A DNA stretch of 10,643 bases, taken from contig JANXQE010000834.1 of assembly GCA_025356925.1 (NCBI GenBank), forward strand, positions 1 through 10,643, given 5' to 3'. The notes below the pieces were generated by a model. That model was given only the letters and a program-made list of their open reading frames with translations, ran no database searches and was not told the DNA's origin. The position numbers were made by a program, and so were the translations under genes. Position 1 is the stretch's first letter; each line of letters starts with the position of its first letter. The stretch is from Limisphaerales bacterium (GTDB lineage: Bacteria; Verrucomicrobiota; Verrucomicrobiia; Limisphaerales; UBA8199). Shown one piece after another: positions 6,024 through 10,643 of this stretch.

Positions 6024-6356
6024 TCATTTCTTGTTCTTGGTTTCTTCGAGACCTTTTTTCAGATCGCTCAACGCCTGCAGGCGCTGACGTTCGTATTTGG
6101 AAATCCAACGTTCGTAGATCTCGTGCAACGGCACTGGATTCAGGTAATGCAGCTTCTCGCGGCCCTGCCAGACCACCGTGATCAGGTTCGCCGCTTCGAG
6201 CAAACCCAGATGCTTGGTTACGGCCTGCCGGGTCATCTCGAGCTGTTCGCACAATTCGCCGAGTGTCTGCCCGTTGCTCTTGTGCAACCGATCGAGCAAC
6301 TTTCGACGGCTCTCATCGGCCAATGCTTTGAACACTGCGTTCAGGGTGCACAACAT
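6024..6356 (-). CDS. ArsR-family repressor of the SRPBCC operon
   Basis: A 110-residue winged-helix repressor. FKALADESRRKLLDRL (9-24) is the family's first helix. The helix-turn-helix is TLGELCEQLEMTRQAVTKHL (31-50), then LEAANLITVVWQGREKLHYL (53-72) covers the wing. The tail NPVPLHEIYERWISKYE is characteristic of the ArsR group found beside SRPBCC genes. No metal-binding cysteines are apparent. The open frame continues far upstream in frame, but that part is an RtcB-like remnant, so a start near the ArsR domain is required. ATG 6356 is preferred over ATG 6374 because residues between them are just the translation of a 20-base palindrome that looks like its operator. CGGGGGG upstream of 6356 might serve as a weak ribosome-binding site. 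It is first gene of an operon with the SRPBCC gene and is probably autoregulated. Confidence 0.85.
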   Translation of the reverse strand: MLCTLNAVFKALADESRRKLLDRLHKSNGQTLGELCEQLEMTRQAVTKHLGLLEAANLITVVWQGREKLHYLNPVPLHEIYERWISKYERQRLQALSDLKKGLEETKNKK

Positions 6357-6374
6357 GCAACCCCCCGGTTGCAT
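6355..6374. promoter_or_regulatory. Operator-like palindrome at the ArsR/SRPBCC operon start
   Basis: ATGCAACCCCCCGGTTGCAT has perfect eight-base arms (ATGCAACC/GGTTGCAT) around CCCC. It overlaps the predicted start codon of the ArsR gene. I recall very similar ATGCAACC-N4-GGTTGCAT sites in front of other ArsR-SRPBCC operons, though I cannot verify that here. Binding would block transcription or initiation of the operon. Confidence 0.7.
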
Positions 6375-6377
6375 ATG

Positions 6378-6527
6378 CAAGGAAAAAGTTCCAGCCGGCT
6401 TAAGATTTTTCCAGTCGAAGGTCTTGTTCGCCTGCGCGCGGCTCATCACCCGACTCGCTCCATGCGAAGCCGAGTTCAGAGACTCCGCGTTGCCTTTGCC
6501 GCTGACAACGAAGCCTGGGGAGGCCAA
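6378..6527 (-). pseudogene. rtcB: RtcB-like RNA ligase remnant
   Basis: In frame with and directly upstream of the ArsR gene, the translation reads ASPGFVVSGKGNAESLNSAS, then HGASRVMSRAQANKTFDWK. This matches the RtcB block GxxxFVVRGKGNxxSxxSxSHGAGRxMSRxxA, which holds the histidine that carries GMP in the tRNA-splicing/RNA-repair ligase. Here the block is altered (SGK for RGK, HGASR for HGAGR). The remaining 300-plus residues of RtcB, including the metal-binding sites, are absent. It is therefore a fragment, not a ligase. The frame runs on into the ArsR coding region without a stop, which would mislead automatic annotation into calling a 237-residue fusion. Confidence 0.65.
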
Positions 6528-6764
6528 TGTGCTGGTGGATGAGGGCGTGATTGGCGGCGGCGATGGGGCACTCAGCAGGGTATCGGCCAACTCGCCTCGC
6601 AGGCTGTCCTCCGTAAAGGCGGACGGCTTCGCGATGATCGTCTTCACTTCCGCTTCCAGCCGCGTCTTGTCTCCACCTGCGAGAATAAACTTGCTGATGA
6701 AATCAGTCGCCCGCCGGGTCGCTTCACCCAGTGGCACGCGAGGCGGATAAAATCTTCCGTGTTC
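6528..6764 (-). pseudogene. Unidentified coding remnant upstream of the RtcB piece
   Basis: In the same frame as the RtcB fragment, the translation REHGRFYPPRVPLGEATRRA, TDFISKFILAGGDKTRLEAE and VKTIIAKPSAFTEDSLRGEL looks like real protein (amphipathic helices, ordinary composition). It then passes into a proline/serine-rich stretch before the RtcB motif. I do not recognise the family. A possible upstream part, MHTSNTPLPHYTVTPIF, lies one frame away, suggesting a frameshift near 6766. It could be the C-terminus of a protein once encoded next to rtcB. Confidence 0.35.
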
Positions 6765-7200
6765 ACGAGAAGATCGGAGTGACGGTGTAGTGCGGCAATG
6801 GCGTGTTGGAGGTGTGCATGATCAAAAATTACTCAGATTTGGTCAGATTTACTCAGACGGCAGGGTGCTCACAAGCGGTGTGCGCGCGAGATCGCTGCAA
6901 TTTAGCACAATCTGGGGCGATATGGTGCAACGAATTACTTGATAGTTGTGGTTGATAGGGCAGCCAAAGCAGAGAGGGCGATCCTGTTTGGGTGCCGCTG
7001 GACCACAATTGGCTGACCTCTTCAGATTCGGCCTTTCTAATCATGTTGAAACTCTAGCGTGGCAATGCCGAAGAGTCTTCTTAGTGAGAACACATTTTTA
7101 TTAATAAAGAATTGAACAGGAGGAAACGAAGAGAACGGAGCTTTTTGATGGCGTTGCAGGCGCTACGAACCGCCTTGGAGTGATGGAGTATCGGCAGGAG
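6765..7200. other. Non-coding stretch before the GH127 gene, part 1
   Basis: No supported gene. It contains TTACTCAGA twice, 20 bases apart (6829-6837 and 6849-6857), and a purine-rich run around 7115-7140 with GGAGGAAACGAAGAGAACGG. Open frames here are short and featureless. Confidence 0.45.
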
Positions 7201-7210
7201 AGCAACCCCT

Positions 7211-7248
7211 TTCCCCCTCCCCATCGGATGGGGAGATGGGGAGATTTT
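7211..7248. repeat. Palindromic intergenic repeat, copy 1
   Basis: CTCCCCATC-G-GATGGGGAG is a perfect inverted repeat with nine-base arms (7217-7235), flanked by a pyrimidine-rich left side and ending in GATTTT. The core CTCCCCATCGGATGGGGAGA is shared exactly with a copy at the right edge of the window. Two copies about 3.4 kb apart, both intergenic and both ending in T-runs, indicate a dispersed family of REP-like elements. Confidence 0.75.
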
Positions 7249-7262
7249 CTTCGACCAATCTA

Positions 7263-7323
7263 CCCAGGGTAGGTCCGCAAGCGGACCAACTCTGGGCTGG
7301 TTTATGGAACCCCGTTGGGGTTC
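7263..7323. repeat. Double-hairpin intergenic element
   Basis: Two adjacent hairpins. The first pairs CCCAGGGT with ACTCTGGG (one G-T pair) and GGTCCGC with GCGGACC around an AA centre (7263-7296). The second is GAACCCC-GTT-GGGGTTC (7307-7323). The combination 'CCCAGGGTA ... CTGGGCTGG ... GAACCCCGTTGGGGTTC' resembles an intergenic repeat I associate with Verrucomicrobiota and Planctomycetota genomes. Only one copy is visible here. Confidence 0.55.
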
Positions 7324-7461
7324 TTGGATTGGAGCATCGTGGCGTAGTTCACTGCCACTATTACGGTCGGCACCAGAACCTTCGGCGAACGGTGTTTTTT
7401 CTTTGTTGAACGGAAACCTTGCGGGCGTTTAGCGATTACGTGATCCTCTTGTTCAATCTCT

Positions 7462-9492
7462 ATGAAAGTCGTTTCCGCGTTCGGGATGATGGGAACAGTC
7501 GTTTGCTTTTCGGGCGGCATTGCGAGTTCCCAGGAATTCAACCAACTGACGCCCGTGCCGATTCAATCGGTGAAAATCGAGGACTCCTTTTGGTCGCCGA
7601 AGCGAAAACTTTGGCAAGAGGTTACCATCCCGGATTGCTTTACAAAATTTGAGAACGACCGCGGTGGCGCGCTTAATAATTTCGACCGCGTCCGTGACGG
7701 AAAGTCGGATGGCCACGCGGGCCCGCCTTGGTATGACGGCCTGATTTACGAGATGATCCGCGGTTCGGCGGATTTTCTCGCTTCCAAGCCTGATCCAGTA
7801 TTGGAGAACCGGATTGACGGGTACATCTCGCGAATCGCCGCGGCACAAGACACAGACCCGAATGGTTATCTAAACACCTGGACTCAATTGCAACACCCCG
7901 ATCAGCGCTGGGGACTAAACGGCGGCAACGATGGTTATCAGCATGAAATGTACAATGCGGGCGCGCTGTGCGAGGCGGCAGTCCATTATTATCAGGCCAC
8001 CGGCAAGAGCAGTCTGCTCAAGGTGGCCGTTAAATTGGCGAATTACACCTGCGAGCAGGTCGGGCCTTCACCGAAACACGAACTGGTTCCCAATCACGCC
8101 ATTGTCGAGGAGGCGTTCGCGAATCTATATCTGTTTTTTCGCGAGCATCATGAACTAAAGCGCGACATGCCGGTCGCCATCGACGAAAGCCGCTACCTGG
8201 AATTGGCTCAGTACTGGGTCGAGGCGCGCGGCCGTCCGCGCAAGGATCAGCCGTCATACGGAGCCTATAACCAGGATCACAAACCGGTTCTTGAGCAAAC
8301 GACCATCGAAGGCCATGCGGTCCGTGCCGCCCTGCTTTGCGCCGGCGTCACCGCGCTCGCGGGCATCAATGGCCGCCACGACTATCGCGAAGCGGCCATC
8401 CGCCTGTGGGAAAACATGAGTGACAAAAAGATGTATGTCACCGGGGGTATCGGCGCGACCGCGGCCGGCGAGGCTTTTGGAAATGATTATGATCTGCCCA
8501 ACGATGGTTACCTGGAAACTTGCGGAGCGGCAGGCGCAGGCTTTTTTGATCGGAACCTGAATTTGCTGACGGGCGATGCGCGGTACGTGGACGCACTCGA
8601 GCGCGAACTTTACAACGGCGCGCTGACCGGAATTTCCCTGGCGGGGAATTGTTACACCTATGTCAATCCATTACAGGCGCCCAACGGCAACTCACGCTGG
8701 TCGTGGAACGGTTGCCCGTGCTGTCCGCCAATGTTTCTGAAGCTCATGGGCGCGCTGCCCGGTTATATTTACGCGCGGGACAACGCGGGGCTTTATGTGA
8801 ACCTCTTCGTTGGCAGCAGAGCCCAAATTCAAGTCGCCGGCCAGAAGGTGGTGATCAAGCAGGCGACCGGTTATCCCTGGCAAGGTGATGTTACGATGAC
8901 CGTAGAACCGGCCAAGCCAACCGAATTTGAATTACATATTCGCGTTCCTGGTTGGTGTCAGGGGCCATCTTCTTCCGATGATCTTTATCAACCAGACAAT
9001 CGTCCGTTGGATGGTGGCGTGCGCCTGAAAGTAAACGGGAAGTTGGTTGAGAAGCCTGAAATCCTTCGCGGCTATGCCACGTTGCATCGCCGATGGAAAT
9101 CGGGCGATATGGTGCAATTGACTTTGGATATGCCGGTGGAGCGCATCAAAGCCGATGTCCACGTGGAGGCAGCCAAAGGGCGCGTCGCCTTGATGCGCGG
9201 TCCGATTGTTTACTGCTTCGAAGGCTCGGACAACGGGGGAGGCGTTCAAAACCTGGTGATTCCGCCGGGAACCAAATTCACGCCGAAACAGGATCGCAAT
9301 CTCCTGGGCGGAGTCACCGTACTTACGGCGACGGCTACGGGGCTTTTCAAAACCGCCGCAAACCAGGCGGTTTCCGTGCCGTTGCAGGTGACGGCAACGC
9401 CCTATTACGCGAACGCTAATCGCGGAACCTGTCAAATGCAGGTGTGGATGTCGGAACACCGAGACGGTTCTCACCCGCAAAACCAGGAGTGA
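7462..9492 (+). CDS. GH127 (DUF1680) beta-L-arabinofuranosidase-like enzyme, secreted
   Basis: A 676-residue glycoside hydrolase of family GH127, whose characterised members (such as Bifidobacterium HypBA1) release beta-L-arabinofuranose from plant glycoproteins and glycans. Residues 1-23 form a signal peptide, so it acts outside the cytoplasm. An alpha/alpha-barrel spans about 40-450 and beta-rich domains follow. The zinc-cysteine active site is intact: E352 and C354 (YLETCGAAG) with C420-C421 (CPCCPP) match the Glu-x-Cys and Cys-Cys zinc ligands of HypBA1, the first of the paired cysteines being nucleophile. E337 (AAGEAFGNDYDLPND) fits the acid/base. The extra C418 and CCPPM in place of the common CCPPN are deviations. 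HIRVPGW and VALMRGPIVYCFEG are typical C-terminal blocks. It stands alone, with no transporter or further arabinan genes in the window. The start at 7462 follows an in-frame stop, so no longer start exists; no ribosome-binding site is seen. Confidence 0.92.
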   Translation: MKVVSAFGMMGTVVCFSGGIASSQEFNQLTPVPIQSVKIEDSFWSPKRKLWQEVTIPDCFTKFENDRGGALNNFDRVRDGKSDGHAGPPWYDGLIYEMIRGSADFLASKPDPVLENRIDGYISRIAAAQDTDPNGYLNTWTQLQHPDQRWGLNGGNDGYQHEMYNAGALCEAAVHYYQATGKSSLLKVAVKLANYTCEQVGPSPKHELVPNHAIVEEAFANLYLFFREHHELKRDMPVAIDESRYLELAQYWVEARGRPRKDQPSYGAYNQDHKPVLEQTTIEGHAVRAALLCAGVTALAGINGRHDYREAAIRLWENMSDKKMYVTGGIGATAAGEAFGNDYDLPNDGYLETCGAAGAGFFDRNLNLLTGDARYVDALERELYNGALTGISLAGNCYTYVNPLQAPNGNSRWSWNGCPCCPPMFLKLMGALPGYIYARDNAGLYVNLFVGSRAQIQVAGQKVVIKQATGYPWQGDVTMTVEPAKPTEFELHIRVPGWCQGPSSSDDLYQPDNRPLDGGVRLKVNGKLVEKPEILRGYATLHRRWKSGDMVQLTLDMPVERIKADVHVEAAKGRVALMRGPIVYCFEGSDNGGGVQNLVIPPGTKFTPKQDRNLLGGVTVLTATATGLFKTAANQAVSVPLQVTATPYYANANRGTCQMQVWMSEHRDGSHPQNQE

Positions 9493-9776
9493 AAGTCACA
9501 TATTGCTTCATTCAAACAATTGCTCATGTGGTGACTGCGCCCCATTTCAGCCTTCAGCCTTCAGGCTTTGGACTAGAGACTTTCGAAATGGCAGCCCGCC
9601 AGGGTAACGCTCTCTGTTTTGCGATTTGAAAGAGTGCTGCATCACTTTAATGCTTTCAGGCAGAACTGATCGCAGTCTCCGCTGCTGGACTGGACAGAGC
9701 TGGTTTCTGAAACCTGCTTGAGCACTGGCTCGACTGCGATGGTTGCGGAAGGGCAGAAACGATGCCGTGAGGCTAT
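9493..9776. other. Non-coding stretch before the toxin-antitoxin operon
   Basis: No supported gene. It includes the phased motif CAGCCTTCAGCCTTCAGGCT (about 9548-9567), which combines a direct repeat with the inverted repeat AGCCTtcAGGCT. It continues with a stretch (about 9590-9665) whose minus-strand translation (VMQHSFKSQNRERYPGGLP) I have the impression of seeing in many small predicted proteins of this phylum. That suggests a dispersed non-coding repeat rather than a gene. Confidence 0.4.
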
Positions 9777-9812
9777 TTGACAAAAGGCCACGTTTGGGCC
9801 ACAATGGGTCCA
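9777..9812 (+). promoter_or_regulatory. Promoter and operator region of the toxin-antitoxin operon
   Basis: A perfect -35 TTGACA (9777-9782) is followed after 17 bases by CACAAT (9800-9805, four of six consensus bases). Initiation would fall at about 9811-9813, on the antitoxin ATG at 9812, so the message is probably leaderless. Two direct GGCCAC repeats (9786-9791 and 9797-9802) lie one helical turn apart inside the promoter. An imperfect palindrome TGGGCC-N6-GGTCCA (9795-9812) covers the -10 box. Either is a plausible site for antitoxin autorepression. Confidence 0.6.
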
Positions 9813-10030
9813 TGAGCGCCGTAGCCAAGAGCCGTATTGATCCCGAACTGAAACGCCAAGCTGAGGCCGTCTTGGAGGAGATCGGTCTGAAACCACGAGC
9901 CGCCTTGGAACTGTTTTACAAACAGATCATTAAGCGCCGGGCAATCCCGTTCCCTGTCCAGGCAGACAGCCCGGAAGATGACGTTTTGAGCCCTGCCGCC
10001 CGCCGCAATAAGCTGGCTGATGAGTTTTAA
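9812..10030 (+). CDS. RelB/DinJ-like antitoxin
   Basis: A 72-residue antitoxin. The N-terminal half (KSRIDPELKRQAEAVLEEIG) followed by LKPRAALELFYKQIIKRR and IPFPV has the strand-helix-helix layout of RelB/DinJ ribbon-helix-helix proteins, in which RIDPELK forms the DNA-binding ribbon. The acidic C-terminal tail (DSPEDDVLSPAARRNKLADE) is the part expected to wrap and neutralise the toxin. ATG 9812 is chosen because the domain begins there and the predicted transcript starts at the same base; a longer in-frame start at 9743 would lie upstream of the promoter. The toxin ATG follows the stop after two bases, so translation is coupled. The antitoxin probably binds the GGCCAC repeats in its own promoter. 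RelB/DinJ proteins classically pair with RelE/YafQ toxins; here the partner is MazF-like. Confidence 0.8.
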   Translation: MSAVAKSRIDPELKRQAEAVLEEIGLKPRAALELFYKQIIKRRAIPFPVQADSPEDDVLSPAARRNKLADEF

Positions 10031-10032
10031 GC

Positions 10033-10356
10033 ATGAGAACTGTCCCACAGCCCGGCGAAGTTTGGTTCATTGACTTGGGCATGGTTGGCAAACCGCGTTA
10101 TGCGCTCGTGTTGGCGGCTCAAACCGATGCCCGACTGGCACTGGCCAGCGTGGTTTTGATCACCAGCCAATTTGAGGACACACCTTACGAGGTCACATTG
10201 CCCCGCGTGCCGTGGTTGCGGGAGCAAAGGTACATCAACGTCCAGAGCATTCAGCCGGTGAAGTTCACCGAATTCGTCCGCAAAGCCCCAGGAGCGTTTG
10301 ATGCTCGCGTCATTAGCGACGTGGAAGCCGCGCTCAAAGGCTGGTTGAAGCTCTAA
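10033..10356 (+). CDS. MazF/PemK-like toxin
   Basis: A 107-residue protein with the MazF/PemK (CcdB-fold) pattern. The start PQPGEVWFIDLGMVGKPRYA matches PxxGdVwwvdlg...KxRPalVl; LVLAAQ follows. A strand near 40 reads VVLITSQFEDTPYEV, and the C-terminal part includes INVQSIQPVKFTEF, where the family has a conserved serine/threonine loop and 'q.r.i.k..l'. Such toxins are usually ribonucleases that cut mRNA or other RNA at short sequences and arrest growth until neutralised. The family's common arginine-proline after K is here R-Y (KPRYALVL). The start is fixed by the two-base gap after the antitoxin. Target sequence and activity cannot be predicted from the sequence. Confidence 0.82.
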   Translation: MRTVPQPGEVWFIDLGMVGKPRYALVLAAQTDARLALASVVLITSQFEDTPYEVTLPRVPWLREQRYINVQSIQPVKFTEFVRKAPGAFDARVISDVEAALKGWLKL

Positions 10357-10366
10357 TGACAATGGC

Positions 10367-10415
10367 CCCCGCCAGCCCAAGCGTCCGTTTGTGGCTATTG
10401 GGCTACACGGCGGGG
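10367..10415. terminator. Hairpin behind the toxin gene
   Basis: CCCCGCC (10367-10373) pairs with GGCGGGG (10409-10415), and the adjacent AGCCCAA (10374-10380) pairs with TTGGGCT (10398-10404). This gives 14 pairs with a four-base bulge and a 17-base loop. It begins ten bases after the toxin stop. It lacks a T-tract, so it may stabilise or end the transcript, or be part of the repeat mosaic that follows. Confidence 0.45.
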
Positions 10416-10567
10416 TACGGAGCGCGGAATGAGCACAGATTCCAGATGCCTTTCGTGCCGGGTTTAATTCCGCACTCAACACTCCGATGCGTACCGTATT
10501 CGCGTGGGTGACTGCCGAGGTAGCTGCGTCTCGGGAGAGCGCCGAATTCGGCGGATTCCCATCCGCC
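10414..10567. repeat. Mosaic of nested inverted repeats
   Basis: GGTAC-GGAG-C-GCGGAAT (10414-10430) is mirrored by ATTCCGC, CTCC and GTACC (10467-10495) around a 36-base centre. Next comes a perfect 14-base palindrome CGCCGAATTCGGCG (10540-10553), overlapping GGCGGAT-TCCC-ATCCGCC (10550-10567). No open frame here is convincing. The density of symmetry suggests a non-coding mobile or REP-like element inserted behind the toxin gene. Confidence 0.55.
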
Positions 10568-10605
10568 GCTACGGCACCTTTGCGATGCGCCCAAGCCCTC
10601 ACCCC

Positions 10606-10640
10606 ATTTCCCTCTCCCCATCGGATGGGGAGAGGGAAAT
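10606..10640. repeat. Palindromic intergenic repeat, copy 2 (35 bp)
   Basis: Seventeen-base arms, ATTTCCCTCTCCCCATC and its exact complement, flank a single G at 10623, followed by TTT at the window edge. The core is identical to the copy at 7217-7236, but the arms here are longer and perfect. The structure could fold as an RNA hairpin with a T-tail like a terminator, but the existence of two copies points to a dispersed repeat. Confidence 0.8.
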
Positions 10641-10643
10641 TTT

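Noticed and set aside
6178..6750. 190-codon plus-strand frame opposite the ArsR and RtcB-like sequences
   Set aside because: Antisense shadow; the minus strand carries recognisable motifs throughout most of it.
6853..7044. 63-codon minus-strand frame in the gene-free stretch
   Set aside because: No recognisable motif or start context; not supportable as a gene.
7302..7541. 79-codon minus-strand frame overlapping the GH127 start
   Set aside because: It begins inside the GH127 coding region and ends within a hairpin repeat; it is likely spurious.
9743..9811. Extended antitoxin start at 9743
   Set aside because: It lies upstream of and across the predicted promoter; the antitoxin domain begins at the ATG at 9812.

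Overview
The window looks like an accessory stretch of a chromosome from the Verrucomicrobiota, probably a Pedosphaera/Limisphaerales-type lineage. This is inferred from four things: the style of the truncated integrase N-terminus, GC-rich genes that mostly lack Shine-Dalgarno sites, a secreted sugar-hydrolase gene, and intergenic palindromes of the 'ctctccccatcggatggggagag' kind that I associate with these bacteria. No rRNA, complete tRNA, CRISPR array or intact transposase is visible.

Layout. 1-1113 is a decayed integration site: the 3' end of a tRNA-Gly gene (129-156), a tandem 11-bp repeat, and an integrase with only its N-terminal arm (277-807), followed by about 300 bases without a recognisable gene. 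1114-2070 is a Tat-exported aldo/keto reductase. 2071-2675 is a junkyard in which the start of a PAS-type sensor kinase gene is joined to a piece resembling sigma-70 region 1.1. 2677-4182 is a divergent pair, an Old Yellow Enzyme-type ene-reductase and an ArsR-type regulator. Two near-identical 18-bp palindromes and a clear promoter lie between them. 4269-5384 is a secreted class C beta-lactamase-fold serine hydrolase. 5573-6356 (minus strand) is an ArsR-type repressor plus SRPBCC/AHSA1 protein operon with a 20-bp palindrome at the repressor start, placed directly behind a broken RtcB remnant. 6738-7461 is gene-free and holds palindromic repeats. 7462-9492 is a secreted GH127 (DUF1680) beta-L-arabinofuranosidase. 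9812-10356 is a toxin-antitoxin pair combining a RelB/DinJ-like antitoxin with a MazF/PemK-like toxin. 10357-10643 is a mosaic of nested inverted repeats ending in a 35-bp near-perfect palindrome.

How the genes relate. The genes do not form one pathway. There are three self-contained regulatory modules (ene-reductase with ArsR, SRPBCC with ArsR, and the toxin-antitoxin pair), each with a visible candidate operator, and three stand-alone exported enzymes. They are separated by remnants of at least four other genes (integrase, sensor kinase, sigma factor, RtcB). That pattern suggests repeated insertion and deletion. I see no convincing previously undescribed multi-gene system. The most checkable novelties are the dual operator arrangement, the hybrid toxin-antitoxin pairing with an apparently leaderless transcript, and the gene-fragment junctions.
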